A stretch of 64,000 bases of DNA, from the NCBI RefSeq assembly GCF_017329605.1, contig NZ_JAFMTY010000006.1, positions 1 through 64,000 on the forward strand. Direction: 5' to 3'. The stretch's first letter is position 1, and every line of letters begins with the position of its first letter. This stretch comes from Alicyclobacillus fructus (GTDB taxonomy: Bacteria > Bacillota > Bacilli > Alicyclobacillales > Alicyclobacillaceae). Both the position numbers and the translations under genes were made by a program. Below the pieces are notes generated by a model, which saw nothing but the letters and a program-made list of their open reading frames with translations, searched no databases and was not told the DNA's origin. Shown one piece after another: positions 35,566 to 45,639 of the stretch.

Positions 35566-36660
35566 ATGGAACTGTTTACCCGCATGGCCCAATACGACTA
35601 CGAGCAGGTGGTGTTTTGTTACGATGAGGCGTCCGGCTTGCGCGCCGTGATCGCCATCCACGACACCACGCTCGGCCCTGCGCTCGGCGGATGCAGGATG
35701 TGGACGTACGCGTCCGAGGAGGACGCGGTCGTCGACGCGCTCCGCTTGGCGCGTGGCATGACGTACAAGGCGGCAGCCGCCGGGCTCAATCTCGGCGGTG
35801 GCAAGACGGTGATCATGGGCGACCCGCGCAAGGACAAGAGTGAGGCCCTGTTTCGGGCCCTCGGGCGCTACATCCACAGCTTGGGCGGCCGCTACATCAC
35901 CGCTGAAGACGTGGGCACGACCGTTCAGGACATGGATCTCATTCACCTTGAGACGCCTTATGTGTGCGGCATTTCGCCAAGCTACGGATCGAGCGGCAAC
36001 CCCAGCGGCATGACCGCCCTCGGCGTATTTCGGGGGATTCAGGCCAGCGCCAAGCATCTGTACGGCACGGACGATCTCGCCGGGCGCCGCGTCGCCATTC
36101 AAGGGCTCGGCAGCGTCGGGTACGAGCTGGCTCGCTTGCTGCGAGGCGCGGGCGCCAATCTCCTCGTGGCCGACGTCAACCCGACTCAGGTGGAACGAGC
36201 GGTCCGTGAGTTCGGCGTGCAGGCGCTCTCCCCGCAGGACATTCTGAGCGCCGAGTGCGACATTTTGGCTCCGTGCGCGTTGGGCGCCGTGTTGAACGAC
36301 GAGACCATTCCCAGGCTCAGGGCGCAAATCGTCGCCGGCTCGGCGAACAACCAACTGGCCGAGGAGCGGCACGGGGACATGCTTCATGAGCGCGGCATCC
36401 TGTACGCGCCGGATTACGTCATCAACGCGGGCGGATTGATCAACGTCGCGGACGAGCTGGAAGGATACCACCCGGATCGGGCGAGGTCCAAGGTGGAGCG
36501 CATTTACGACATCATGCTCGACTTGTACAAGCTCTCCGCCGAACGCGGCATTCCGACGCATCGGGCCGCGGACGAGATGGCGATGAGGCGAATTCAAACC
36601 CTGCGCCAGGTGCGAAGCACGCACCTGGGACACCACGAACCCGTAAGGCGCGGTCGATAA
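35566..36660 (+). CDS. leucine (branched-chain amino acid) dehydrogenase
   Basis: A 364-residue NAD-dependent enzyme of the Glu/Leu/Phe/Val dehydrogenase family. It oxidatively deaminates leucine, valine and isoleucine to 2-oxo acids. It begins [14 protein letters not shown] like the Bacillus enzyme, and Lys68 and Lys80 (GGGK) fall where the substrate and catalytic lysines are. The NAD-binding [10 protein letters not shown] is at about residue 180. The ATG at 35566 matches the family; a TTG two codons earlier fits GGGGAGG spacing slightly better. It converges with the valine/isoleucine operon and feeds the same pathway. Confidence 0.95.
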   Translation: MELFTRMAQYDYEQVVFCYDEASGLRAVIAIHDTTLGPALGGCRMWTYASEEDAVVDALRLARGMTYKAAAAGLNLGGGKTVIMGDPRKDKSEALFRALGRYIHSLGGRYITAEDVGTTVQDMDLIHLETPYVCGISPSYGSSGNPSGMTALGVFRGIQASAKHLYGTDDLAGRRVAIQGLGSVGYELARLLRGAGANLLVADVNPTQVERAVREFGVQALSPQDILSAECDILAPCALGAVLNDETIPRLRAQIVAGSANNQLAEERHGDMLHERGILYAPDYVINAGGLINVADELEGYHPDRARSKVERIYDIMLDLYKLSAERGIPTHRAADEMAMRRIQTLRQVRSTHLGHHEPVRRGR

Positions 36661-36666
36661 AGGGAG

Positions 36667-36699
36667 AGCGAGGCGCGGGAGCCCCCGCGCCTCGCTTTC
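36667..36699 (+). terminator. terminator after leucine dehydrogenase
   Basis: A perfect 13-bp stem (36667-36679 with 36684-36696) with a 4-base loop is followed by TTCATT. It lies in the 49-base gap between the two convergent genes and probably acts in both directions. Confidence 0.85.
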
Positions 36700-36709
36700 A
36701 TTCGCGGAT

Positions 36710-37468
36710 TCACTTGGGCTGCATGCGCAGCGCGCCATCGAGACGGATGACTTCCCCGTTCAACATCACGTTTTCCACAATGTGCCGCGCCAAGAGGGCG
36801 TACTCGCGGGGGCGGCCGAGTCGCTGCGGAAAGGGTACCTGTTGTCCGAGGGACTGGCGTGCAGCCTCCGGCAGGCCCATCAGAAGCGGCGTTTCAAAGA
36901 TGCCGGGCGCGATGGCCACGACGCGAATGCCGTAGGCCGACAGTTCTCGCGCCGCGGGAAGCGTGAGTCCCACGATGCCGCCCTTGGAGGCGGCGTAAGC
37001 CGCTTGTCCGATTTGTCCCTCGTATGCCGCGATCGACGCGGTGTTGATGATGACCCCTCTCTCCCCATCGTCCAGCGGAGGCGCTTCGGCAACCCGCGCG
37101 GCCACGAGCCGCATGACGTTGAACGTGCCGATGAGATTGATCTGAATCACGCGCGCGAAACTCTCGAGCGAATGCACGCCCCGCTTCGACAAGATCTTCT
37201 CCGCCGTCGCGATCCCGGCGCAGTTCACGGCGCCCCGCAAGACCCCTGTTTTCGCCGCTTGTTCCACGGCGTCGCGCACCGCGGCTTCATCGGTCACGTC
37301 GACGCGCACAAACGCCCCCCCGATTTCCTCTGCGACGCGACCGCCTCGTTCCTCGTGAATGTCGAAGATGACCACGTGTGCGCCGGCTTCGGCGAAGCCA
37401 CGAGCCGTCGCCTCGCCGAGGCCAGAACCTCCCCCTGTCACAATGAACGTGGCTCCCTCAAGCCTCAT
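36710..37468 (-). CDS. short-chain dehydrogenase, 3-hydroxyacyl-CoA dehydrogenase type 2-like
   Basis: A 252-residue SDR close to HSD10 (type 2 3-hydroxyacyl-CoA dehydrogenase), which oxidises 2-methyl-3-hydroxybutyryl-CoA in isoleucine degradation. The NAD-binding TGGGSGLG, the NCAG segment, the catalytic Ser in [10 protein letters not shown] and YAASKGG (Tyr-x3-Lys) are complete, and the PGIFETPLL loop is typical of the type 2 group. It is the last gene of the seven-gene operon, 15 bases after the thiolase. Confidence 0.88.
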   Translation of the reverse strand: MRLEGATFIVTGGGSGLGEATARGFAEAGAHVVIFDIHEERGGRVAEEIGGAFVRVDVTDEAAVRDAVEQAAKTGVLRGAVNCAGIATAEKILSKRGVHSLESFARVIQINLIGTFNVMRLVAARVAEAPPLDDGERGVIINTASIAAYEGQIGQAAYAASKGGIVGLTLPAARELSAYGIRVVAIAPGIFETPLLMGLPEAARQSLGQQVPFPQRLGRPREYALLARHIVENVMLNGEVIRLDGALRMQPK

Positions 37469-37483
37469 CGCGTGTCCTCCTTG

Positions 37484-38659
37484 TCAGCCGATGCGTTCGA
37501 TCACGGTCGCGTTCGCCATGCCCGCGCCTTCGCAGATGGCGATGAGCCCATAGCGACCGCCGCGATCCTCGAGCGCGTTCAACAACGTCGCCGCAATCCG
37601 CGTGCCCGTCGCGCCGAGCGGGTGTCCCAGCGCGATGGCGCCACCGTGCACGTTCACGCGATCCCACGGTGCGCCGATCTCCTTCTGCCAGCCGAGCACC
37701 ACCGGCGCGAACGCCTCGTTGACCTCAAACAAATCGATATCTTCGACCTTTAACTTCGCGTTTTGCAACACCTTTTGGGTGGCCGGAATGGGACCGGTCA
37801 GCATGGTCACCGGGTTCACGCCCACCACGCTGAAGGCCACGAACCGGGCGCGCGGCCGCAACCCGAACTTCTCCGCCGTCTCCCGGCGCATGACAAGTGC
37901 AGCGCTGGCGCCGTCCGAGATCTGGCTCGCGTTGCCTGCCGTGATGAGCTCGAGATCGGGAAACGCCGGCTTGAGCGACATCATCTTTTCGAGCGACGTA
38001 TCCGTGCGAATGCCTTCGTCTTCTTCGAACGATCCCGGCAGTCCGGCGAGCGAAAGCGGTACAGGCGCGATCTCGCGCCGAAACTTCCCTTGCCGCCGCG
38101 CTTCGGCCGCCAGCTGATGGCTGCGCAGGCCGAACCGGTCGAGATCCTCCCGCGAAAAGCCCCATTCCTTCGCCAACAGCTCGGCGCCGAGCGCCTGATC
38201 GAAGAACGATCGGTTGTACTGACGCATGTGATAACGCGCTTCCAGCGACTCGGTCATCGGCGTGCCATGCACGCCGATGGAACTCATCATGGGCACGCGC
38301 GACATGGCCTCCACGCCGCAGGCGATGGCCACCTCGTACGCCCCGCTCATCACGCCCTGCGCCGCGAAGTGGAGCGCCTGCAGGCTGGACCCGCATTGTC
38401 GGTCGATGGTGCACCCCGGCACCGACTCCGGCAACCCGGCCGCGAGCCACGCGTTGCGCGCGATGTTCACGGCCTGGTCCCCGATTTGCGTGAGACACCC
38501 GGCGATCACGTCGTCCACGGCCTCGGGCGGCAACTGGTTCCTCTCAACGATGCTCCGCAGCACGTGACCCAGCAAATCGACGGGATGCACGTCCTTCAGC
38601 GAGCCGTTTCTCCGCCCGATGGGCGTGCGAATGGCGTCGACGATCACGGCCTCGTACAT
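37484..38659 (-). CDS. acetyl-CoA acyltransferase (thiolase)
   Basis: A 391-residue thiolase. The acylated Cys89 (DRQCGSS), the His in GHPLGATGTR and the second Cys in CEGAGMANA are present. In this operon the likely substrate is 2-methylacetoacetyl-CoA from isoleucine, giving acetyl-CoA and propionyl-CoA; straight-chain 3-ketoacyl-CoA is the alternative. MYEAVIVDAIRTP at 38659 is the family start. It pairs with the SDR downstream to make the last two steps of the isoleucine branch. Confidence 0.92.
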   Translation of the reverse strand: MYEAVIVDAIRTPIGRRNGSLKDVHPVDLLGHVLRSIVERNQLPPEAVDDVIAGCLTQIGDQAVNIARNAWLAAGLPESVPGCTIDRQCGSSLQALHFAAQGVMSGAYEVAIACGVEAMSRVPMMSSIGVHGTPMTESLEARYHMRQYNRSFFDQALGAELLAKEWGFSREDLDRFGLRSHQLAAEARRQGKFRREIAPVPLSLAGLPGSFEEDEGIRTDTSLEKMMSLKPAFPDLELITAGNASQISDGASAALVMRRETAEKFGLRPRARFVAFSVVGVNPVTMLTGPIPATQKVLQNAKLKVEDIDLFEVNEAFAPVVLGWQKEIGAPWDRVNVHGGAIALGHPLGATGTRIAATLLNALEDRGGRYGLIAICEGAGMANATVIERIG

Positions 38660-38663
38660 GGCG

Positions 38664-40310
38664 TCATCCTCCCTGTCCCTCATTCAGCTTGCGGTGCCGC
38701 TTCCATTCCCGCTCGCGCAACTCGACCCGACGAATCTTGCCCGACGTCGTTTTCGGCAAATCCTCCACAAATTCGATGGCGCGCGGATACTTGTAGGGCG
38801 CGGTGATCTGCTTCACGTGTTCCTGCAGTTCCCGAATCAGTGCCTCGCGGCGCTCTCCGTCCGATTCCAATTCTCGATGCAGCGCGGGGTCCTTCAGCAC
38901 CACAAACGCCTTAACAATGGCCCCCCGCACCTCGTCGGGGCTCGAGACGGCGGCGCACTCGCGCACCAAGGGGTGTTTGACGAGCGCATCCTCCACCTCG
39001 AACGGCCCAATCGTGTATCCGGCGCTGATGATGATGTCGTCCGCCCGGCCACTGAACCACAGGTACCCGTCTTCATCCTTCTCGGCGCGATCGCCCGTGA
39101 TATACCAATCGCCGCGGAACTGAGCCTCGGTCCGCTCGGCATCCTTGTAGTAACCCTGGAAGAGCGCGGGAAAGCCGCGCCGCACCGCGATGTCCCCGAC
39201 CTGTCCCGGAGGAAGCGGCCTGCCCTCCTCATCCACGATCTCGACCGCGCCTTCGACCGTCGGCAATCCCATGGATCCCGCGCGCATTTCCGTGTCGACG
39301 CAGGTCGCCACAAGCAGCGTGTTTTCCGTCTGCCCATAGCCGTCGCGCACGGTGATTCCGAAATGGCGCCGGAACGTGTCGATCACCTCGCGGTTGAGGG
39401 GCTCGCCAGCGCTCACCGCCTGGCGCAGCGACGAAAGTCGAAACCGCTCGAGCCCATCCACCTTGGCCATCATTCGGTATTCGGTCGGCGTCGCGCACAG
39501 CACGTGGATCTGTTCATCGTCGATCAGCTGGAGGAACGTCTCCGGATCGAAGCGGCCGCCGTAATGAAATCCCGTGGCGCCGGACATGAGCGTGGCGACA
39601 AACGGACTCCAAATCCACTTGGCCCAGCCCGGCCCGGCCGTGGCCCAGACGACGTCGTCCGGCTCAATGCCCAGCCAACGCTTCGCGGCAATGTGCCAGT
39701 GGGCGTGAGCCCAGCCGTGCACGTGCATCACGCCCTTGGGGTAGCCCGTCGTGCCGGAGGTGTAGGACAGAAAGGCGAGATCGTCCCGGCGCGTGGGAAA
39801 GCGATCCCACTCCTGCGACGCGCCGCGCACCAAGTCGTCGTATGCCAGCCAGCCGTCGCGCGTGCCCTCGACCACCACGCGCAACTTGACGAACGGAAGG
39901 CCGGCGACGGCCGCCTCCGCGCGTTCCGCCAGCGCAGAATGGGCGATCACGCCCTTCGCCTCCGCGTGCCGCACGCGGTAGGCGATGTCGTTCGGCATGA
40001 GCAACTCCGATCCCGGAAGAACGACCGCACCGAGCGAAAGAATCGCCAGATACACGGCGTACGTCTCCGGCCGGCGCGGCATCAGGACCAGCACGCGGTC
40101 CCCTTTTCGCAGGCCGAGATCGTGCAAGGACTGCGCCAAGCGGAGCGACTCGCGGCGCAAGTCGCCGTAGGTCCACGTCCGCTTCGCGCCGGCCTCTGAG
40201 CGCCATATGAGCGCGCGCTTTCCTTCGTCCCGGTTCAGGATGGCACCCGCGATGTTGAAGACCTCCGGCGCCACGAGCTGATTCCATGTGGCGGTGTGTG
40301 TCGGCTCCAT
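38664..40310 (-). CDS. acyl-CoA synthetase (AMP-forming, short/medium chain)
   Basis: A 548-residue ANL-superfamily ligase that activates a carboxylic acid to its CoA thioester via the adenylate. Motifs are SYTSGTTGYPKG, YGQTE, the hinge region WFSGRADDIIISAGY and the catalytic Lys in TTSGKIRR. The sequence fits the acetyl/medium-chain (AcsM-like) group. The substrate may be isobutyrate, 2-methylbutyrate or other branched acids, given its neighbours (inference). It lies 4 bases from the thiolase start. Confidence 0.9.
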   Translation of the reverse strand: MEPTHTATWNQLVAPEVFNIAGAILNRDEGKRALIWRSEAGAKRTWTYGDLRRESLRLAQSLHDLGLRKGDRVLVLMPRRPETYAVYLAILSLGAVVLPGSELLMPNDIAYRVRHAEAKGVIAHSALAERAEAAVAGLPFVKLRVVVEGTRDGWLAYDDLVRGASQEWDRFPTRRDDLAFLSYTSGTTGYPKGVMHVHGWAHAHWHIAAKRWLGIEPDDVVWATAGPGWAKWIWSPFVATLMSGATGFHYGGRFDPETFLQLIDDEQIHVLCATPTEYRMMAKVDGLERFRLSSLRQAVSAGEPLNREVIDTFRRHFGITVRDGYGQTENTLLVATCVDTEMRAGSMGLPTVEGAVEIVDEEGRPLPPGQVGDIAVRRGFPALFQGYYKDAERTEAQFRGDWYITGDRAEKDEDGYLWFSGRADDIIISAGYTIGPFEVEDALVKHPLVRECAAVSSPDEVRGAIVKAFVVLKDPALHRELESDGERREALIRELQEHVKQITAPYKYPRAIEFVEDLPKTTSGKIRRVELREREWKRHRKLNEGQGG

Positions 40311-40346
40311 ATCCCAACGCTCCCCTCGAGGAACCTTCAGCCCGAC

Positions 40347-41414
40347 TCAATTCGCGAACGGAATGGCAAGATGAATGGGTTCGAAGAACGCCTGAATCTC
40401 TTCCGATGGAACGCTCTCCACGCGATCGTGACGCCACTTTGGCTGCCGATCCTTGTCGACCAGCTGCGCCCGCACCCCTTCGACGAAATCGCCGCGGCGG
40501 ATGAACTGAAGGGCGAGGCCGAGATCGGTCTGAAGCACCTCGCGGTACGTCGCATTTCTCGCGCGGCGAAGCGCCTCAAAGGTCACCGCGAGCGACAGTG
40601 GCGAGCGCTGGCGCAGCGTCTCGAGCGACTTGGCGGCAAACGGATCGCGCGATGCCCCTTCCTGGAGGCGCGCCAGGATCTCCTCAAGTGTGGGTGCGTC
40701 GAAGTACGCCTTCACACTTCGGAGCACAGGTTCGACCTGTTCCGGCTGGACCTTGGGCGGCACGAGTCGCGCCGCCAGCCAACGCTGCAACGCTTCGGCG
40801 CTGGCCCCCTTCTCGCCGAGCGCCGCCAGTTCCGCCTGAAAGGCCGGTCGATCGTGGCTTGGAAGCCAGGCGTTGGCCATTCCGGTTGAAAGCAACAGCC
40901 AACCGTCGACGGATTCCCCCGTGAGCGCCAGGTAGGGACCAAGCCCACCCTCCAAGCGGCTGAGCGCGTGACACATCCCGACGTCTGGGAAGAAGCCGAT
41001 GCCGGTCTCCGGCATCGCAAAGCGGGTGCGATCCGTCGCGACCTTCCAACTCGCGCCATAGGTGAGGCCGACGCCGCCTCCCATCACAATCCCGTCCCAC
41101 AGGGCGAGCACCGGCTTGGGATAGCGCACCACGCGATCATCGAGCGCGTACTCCTCCGAGAAGAAGGCGACCGCGGTGTCCAGATGGGGCTCATCTTTCG
41201 CGTCGTACAAGGCCCGGATGTCCCCGCCCGCGCAGAACGCGCGATCCCCTTCGCCGTACATCACCACGAGCTCAACGGATGGATTCCGCGCGATCTCGTC
41301 CAGGTACTGTCGAATGAGGCGGATCATCTCGAGGCTGAGCGCGTTCAACTGCTTGGGCCGGTTCAGCCCGAGCCAGGCCACCGTCCCCGTCTGTCGAAAC
41401 AAGACGCTGTCCAT
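40347..41414 (-). CDS. 3-hydroxyisobutyryl-CoA hydrolase
   Basis: A 355-residue crotonase-fold protein. It is longer than enoyl-CoA hydratases (about 260 residues) and has the hydrolase signature MPETGIGFFPDVG, plus GGDIRALYD and GGGVGLTYGA for the oxyanion hole. It cleaves 3-hydroxyisobutyryl-CoA in valine breakdown, releasing the acid for MmsB. The ATG at 41414 follows GAGGTG; the frame also opens at GTG 41426. It lies between mmsA and the ligase gene. Confidence 0.92.
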   Translation of the reverse strand: MDSVLFRQTGTVAWLGLNRPKQLNALSLEMIRLIRQYLDEIARNPSVELVVMYGEGDRAFCAGGDIRALYDAKDEPHLDTAVAFFSEEYALDDRVVRYPKPVLALWDGIVMGGGVGLTYGASWKVATDRTRFAMPETGIGFFPDVGMCHALSRLEGGLGPYLALTGESVDGWLLLSTGMANAWLPSHDRPAFQAELAALGEKGASAEALQRWLAARLVPPKVQPEQVEPVLRSVKAYFDAPTLEEILARLQEGASRDPFAAKSLETLRQRSPLSLAVTFEALRRARNATYREVLQTDLGLALQFIRRGDFVEGVRAQLVDKDRQPKWRHDRVESVPSEEIQAFFEPIHLAIPFAN

Positions 41415-41435
41415 AAGCCACCTCACTCCGGATGA

Positions 41436-42878
41436 TCAAAACCAGCGCGTCGAAACGACCTTGCGACGCGTGAAGAACTGGACCAGTTCCTTGCCGTTTT
41501 CGCCCGTCACGCCGTAGAACGAGTCCTTGTGCCCGCCGAAGGGGAAGAAGGCCACCGGCAGAGGCACGTTGACGTTGATGCCGACCATGCCCGCGTCAAT
41601 GCGATCCCGAAAGATCTGCGCGGCCTTCCCGCTCTGCGTGTACAGGATGGCTCCGTTGGCGTAGCGGGAGCGGTTCGCGATGGCGATGGCCTCGTCGAGA
41701 TCGCGCGCGCGGACGACGGAGAGCACTGGGCCGAACAACTCCTCCTGCCACACGCGCATCTCGGGCGTCACATGATCCAGGAGGCACGGTCCCAAGTAAA
41801 ATCCTTCGGGATGTTCGTCGATGGCCTTGCGCCCGTCGACCACGAGCCGCGCGGACATGGCCGCCTCGTCCACGTACGCCCGGACGCGATCGCGATGCTC
41901 CTTCCGGATGAGCGGCGTGACGTCCACACCCTCTTCGAAGCCGGAGCCGATTTTCATGCGGCGTGCGCCGTCCGCCAGCCGCTCCACGACCTCGTCCGCG
42001 ACAGAGCCCACCGCCACGACGACCGACGTGGCCATGCAGCGCTGGCCGCCGTTGTGAAAGGCCGCCCGCAGGATGCCGTCGATGGCCGGATCGAGCACGG
42101 CGTCCTCCAGCACGACGGCGTGATTCTTCGCGCCGGCGAACGCCTGCACGCGCTTGTGGTGACGAGCCGCCGTCTCATACACGTAGGCCGCGGTCCTGGT
42201 GGAGCCGGTGAAGTTGACCGCAAGGATGTCGGGATGCGCCAGAATCGCGTCGACCGCTTCCTTGCCGCCGTTCACCGCCTGAAGCACGCCGGCGGGAAGA
42301 CCCGCTTGGTGAAACATCTCGACGATTCGAAGCGTGGTCATCGGCGTCTGCTCCGACGGCTTCAAAATCAACGCGTTACCGGTGACGACCGCCCACCCCA
42401 TGACCCAGAGCGGGATCATGGCTGGGAAGTTGAACGGCGTGATGCTCGCGACCACGCCCAAGGGATACCTGTAGTACGCCTGTTCCAGCCCCTCGGACAC
42501 ATCGGCCAGCGATTCGCCCATCATGAGCGTCGGCGCGGAGAGCGCATGTTCCATGCCCTCGATGCCGCGGTCCACCTCGGTCAACGCGTCCGCAAAGCTT
42601 TTGCCGTGCTCTGTCGTGATCATCCTGGCCAAGCTCTCCCGCTCCGACTTGAGCATGGCCAACACGTCGAACAGCACGCGGGCGCGCTTGATGACCGGCA
42701 CTCGGCTCCAGGCCGCAAACGCGCGCTTCGCGCCTTCGACCGCCCGCGAGACATCCGCGTGCGACGAGAGAGGCGCCTCGGCAATCACCTCGCCAGTCGC
42801 GGGATTGTACACCGGCACGGCATGTTCGCTCGTCGCGTCCACCCACGATCCATCCACAAAGTTCTTGAGACGCTCCAT
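41436..42878 (-). CDS. mmsA: methylmalonate-semialdehyde dehydrogenase (CoA-acylating)
   Basis: A 480-residue aldehyde dehydrogenase that converts methylmalonate semialdehyde to propionyl-CoA and CO2 in valine degradation. The MmsA-type sequence ITPFNFPAMIPLWV, FTGSTRTAAYVYE, the catalytic Cys in NGGQRCMATS and the C-terminal FFTRRKVVSTRW tail are characteristic and separate it from ordinary aldehyde dehydrogenases. It follows mmsB by 24 bases. Confidence 0.95.
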   Translation of the reverse strand: MERLKNFVDGSWVDATSEHAVPVYNPATGEVIAEAPLSSHADVSRAVEGAKRAFAAWSRVPVIKRARVLFDVLAMLKSERESLARMITTEHGKSFADALTEVDRGIEGMEHALSAPTLMMGESLADVSEGLEQAYYRYPLGVVASITPFNFPAMIPLWVMGWAVVTGNALILKPSEQTPMTTLRIVEMFHQAGLPAGVLQAVNGGKEAVDAILAHPDILAVNFTGSTRTAAYVYETAARHHKRVQAFAGAKNHAVVLEDAVLDPAIDGILRAAFHNGGQRCMATSVVVAVGSVADEVVERLADGARRMKIGSGFEEGVDVTPLIRKEHRDRVRAYVDEAAMSARLVVDGRKAIDEHPEGFYLGPCLLDHVTPEMRVWQEELFGPVLSVVRARDLDEAIAIANRSRYANGAILYTQSGKAAQIFRDRIDAGMVGINVNVPLPVAFFPFGGHKDSFYGVTGENGKELVQFFTRRKVVSTRWF

Positions 42879-42902
42879 GCAATTTCCCCTCTTCCCAGGC
42901 GA

Positions 42903-43793
42903 TCACGCCCGTTGTTCGTTCTTGACATCCTGGATGTAGCGGTACATCGCGGCCATGTCGAGATCGGCGTAGCCTCGCTCGGCGGCGCTTTCGTACATGC
43001 GGATGAGCACATCGGTCATCGGCAGCTCGAGCCCTCTGGCGGCCGCCATATCCTTGGCAAGGTGCAGATCTTTAATCAAAAGCCTCGTGGTAAAGCCGGG
43101 CTCGTAGAAGTCCTTCGAGATGAACAGCTTCCAGTTGCGCTCGTAGATCCGGCTCTGTCCGTAGCTGACGTTCAAGATGGAGAACAGCTGCTCCAGGTCC
43201 ATGCCCATCTCGCCGGCGAGCGTAAGCGCCTCGGCCACCGCCAGCGTGTAGTACCCAATGAAGTAATTGTTCACAAGCTTCACGACCGAACCGGCGCCGA
43301 CGTCCTCGCTGATGTGAAACACGTTCTGGCCGATGAGGTCGAGGAGCGGTTTCGCGCGTTCGAAGGATTCTGTCGCACCCCCCACCATGACGGTGAGCGA
43401 TCCGTCTACCGCCCGTTCGACGCCGCCGGATACCGGCGCCCCCAGGTAGCCGATGCCCCGGCTCGCGAGCGCTTCCGCCACGCGATGATTCACCTGCGGC
43501 GAAACGGTGCTGAAGTCGATCACCAATTGCCCCGGGCGCCCCTCGTTCACCACGGTTTCGCCAAACACCTGCGTCACCTCCGCAGGCCCCGGCAGGCTCG
43601 CGCACAGCACGTCCGCCGCGCGAACCACCTGCTCCACGGAATCGCAGGCCCTGCCGCCTTCGTTCGCGAACAACTCCCGCGAACGAGGCACGACGTCATA
43701 GCCATAGACCTCATAGCCGCCGCGCACCAGATTCAGGCTCATCGGGAGCCCCATCTTCCCGAGCCCCAAAAATCCAATCACCGGTTTTTCCAT
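42903..43793 (-). CDS. mmsB: 3-hydroxyisobutyrate dehydrogenase
   Basis: A 296-residue beta-hydroxyacid dehydrogenase. It has the NAD-binding GFLGLGKMGLPMSLNL, the substrate-binding SGGVERAVDGSL and the catalytic Lys in VVKLVNNYFIG. It oxidises 3-hydroxyisobutyrate to methylmalonate semialdehyde, the MmsA substrate. The gene starts seven bases after the acyl-CoA dehydrogenase stop. Family relatives act on tartronate semialdehyde, but the operon supports the valine role. Confidence 0.93.
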   Translation of the reverse strand: MEKPVIGFLGLGKMGLPMSLNLVRGGYEVYGYDVVPRSRELFANEGGRACDSVEQVVRAADVLCASLPGPAEVTQVFGETVVNEGRPGQLVIDFSTVSPQVNHRVAEALASRGIGYLGAPVSGGVERAVDGSLTVMVGGATESFERAKPLLDLIGQNVFHISEDVGAGSVVKLVNNYFIGYYTLAVAEALTLAGEMGMDLEQLFSILNVSYGQSRIYERNWKLFISKDFYEPGFTTRLLIKDLHLAKDMAAARGLELPMTDVLIRMYESAAERGYADLDMAAMYRYIQDVKNEQRA

Positions 43794-43800
43794 CGGTCTC

Positions 43801-45594
43801 TCACCTCACCGTATCCAATACATACTCTGCAATCGCCTGCAGTTGGACGATCTCGTCGGGATACGCCGGCATATCGAGCTTCACGCCCACGTGTCTCGCC
43901 GCCTCGCCGAGCGGAAGGAATCCGCAGCGCACCGCATCGGCGCACGCGACGGCGGCGAATTCCGCGCCGAGATCGCGCGCTGGTCCTTGCGCATCGTGGG
44001 CTATCGCGACGCGCACAAGCGCGGACTCGAGCGCGTACAGCCACATCTGGGCATCGGCCAGGCGGCGCACCAGCGCCTGGTGTTCGACCAACTTGTCGCC
44101 TTCGCGGGCAAGCGCCGCGTCCACCACCGCGTCGAGCCCTGCCGCCAAAGCCTGAGCCACTTGTTCGCCGGTTTCGACAGCCGACCGGAGTAAACCGATG
44201 GGCAGGCGGGCAGCGAGGGACGAAGGTTGGGCATCGGCCGGCGATGCGCTTGATGAACAAGCGCTTGTTTCCTTGCGGCGAGCGTGAAGAAAATCGCGTA
44301 CCGCCGCCAGCCGGTTGATCTCATTGGTTCCTTCGAAGATGCGGGTGATCCGCGCGTCCCGGTACATGCGCGCGATCTCGTAGTCCTCCATGTACCCGTA
44401 GCCGCCGTGGATCTGAACCGCCTCGTCGATGACAAACGCCTGGACTTCCGTGGCGAGCACCTTGTTCAACGAGCAAGCCGCAATGCAGGACGACAATGCG
44501 GCCGCGACGCCGCGGGCCTTGTCCTCCGGCGACAGATCGGACCGAAGGGCGAGATCGAGCGCCTGCTTTTTCCCCGGAGCAAGCTCTCCAGCCGTGCGAT
44601 ACGCCGCGCTTCGCGCGACAAAGTAGCGCGCCGCCATGTACCCCAGCTTCTCCCGGATCATGCCAAACGAGGCGATGGGCACGCCAAACTGGCGGCGCTC
44701 CTTGGCGTAAGCTGCGGCAATCCGAAGGGCGCGCCGCGACTGACCCAGGGCGTAGAGCGCCATCTTGTGCCGGGCCAAATTGAGGACCGAGAGCGCAATC
44801 CGGTGTCCATGCCCCGGCGCGCCAAGCAGGGCGGACTCCGGCACCTCCACGTCGTCCAGGATGAGCGAAGCCGTCGGACTCGCGTGAATCCCGACCTTGT
44901 GTTCCTCCTTGCCGACCGACACGCCGGGTCGATCCCGATCGACGATAAACGCGGTCATGCCGCGATCGGCCAGCTGAGCAAACACGACGTAGACGCCCGC
45001 GACGCGAGCGTTCGAAATCCACTGCTTCTGCCCGGATAGGACGTAGCCGCCGCGGGCTTCGTTTCGCCGCGCGCTCGTCTTTCCGTGGAGCGCATCCGAA
45101 CCCGCATTGGGCTCCGTCAACGCGTACGACGCGATGACTTCGCCCGAAGCGAGCTGAGGCAAATACGCCTCGCGCTGCGCCTCATCTCCGAAGTACAGAA
45201 TCGGATGAAGGGCAACCCCGCTATGAATGTTGATGGATACGCCGAATCCCGCCGTTTCTCCCAGCGTTTCCGCCACGAGGAGCGACGACAAGGGATCGAG
45301 TGCCAGACCTCCGTACATCTCGGGCAGGTCCACCCCGATGAGGCCCAGCGCGCCGGCCTTCTGATAAAGCGCTTTCAGAGCGTCGATATCGCCCCCTTCG
45401 AGCGCGTCCATGCGGGGCAACACGTCGCGCTCCACAAACGATCGCGCCGTCTCCTCGATGAGATCGTGCTCGTCGCTCCGGCGCTCCGGTGTGAACGCGC
45501 TGTCCAGGCTCGGATGAAAGTCATGGGTGACATCCACCGTGCGACGCATCTCCCTCCGCGGAACCTCATCTGCAAGCGGTTTCAGACCGGTCAT
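43801..45594 (-). CDS. long acyl-CoA dehydrogenase (FadE-like)
   Basis: An FAD enzyme of about 597 residues, longer than the usual 380. The core has [31 protein letters not shown] and [10 protein letters not shown] with the catalytic Glu. A helical C-terminal extension of about 150 residues matches long ACADs such as B. subtilis FadE. In this operon it probably dehydrogenates isobutyryl-CoA and 2-methylbutyryl-CoA, though a fatty-acid role cannot be excluded. No strong ribosome site is visible; ATG 45594 gives the family length, and ATG 45549 is an alternative. First gene of the operon. Confidence 0.9.
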   Translation of the reverse strand: MTGLKPLADEVPRREMRRTVDVTHDFHPSLDSAFTPERRSDEHDLIEETARSFVERDVLPRMDALEGGDIDALKALYQKAGALGLIGVDLPEMYGGLALDPLSSLLVAETLGETAGFGVSINIHSGVALHPILYFGDEAQREAYLPQLASGEVIASYALTEPNAGSDALHGKTSARRNEARGGYVLSGQKQWISNARVAGVYVVFAQLADRGMTAFIVDRDRPGVSVGKEEHKVGIHASPTASLILDDVEVPESALLGAPGHGHRIALSVLNLARHKMALYALGQSRRALRIAAAYAKERRQFGVPIASFGMIREKLGYMAARYFVARSAAYRTAGELAPGKKQALDLALRSDLSPEDKARGVAAALSSCIAACSLNKVLATEVQAFVIDEAVQIHGGYGYMEDYEIARMYRDARITRIFEGTNEINRLAAVRDFLHARRKETSACSSSASPADAQPSSLAARLPIGLLRSAVETGEQVAQALAAGLDAVVDAALAREGDKLVEHQALVRRLADAQMWLYALESALVRVAIAHDAQGPARDLGAEFAAVACADAVRCGFLPLGEAARHVGVKLDMPAYPDEIVQLQAIAEYVLDTVR

Positions 45595-45639
45595 CACAAA
45601 CGACTCGGCCCACCGCCTGATTCGGCTCGCGCACAACAT

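Noticed and set aside
41529-44318. A 929-codon plus-strand open frame opposite mmsA, mmsB and the acyl-CoA dehydrogenase gene
   Set aside because: It is antisense to three well-supported genes, its protein is His/Arg/Gln-rich without any motif, and it has no ribosome site. GC-rich codon bias keeps such frames open.
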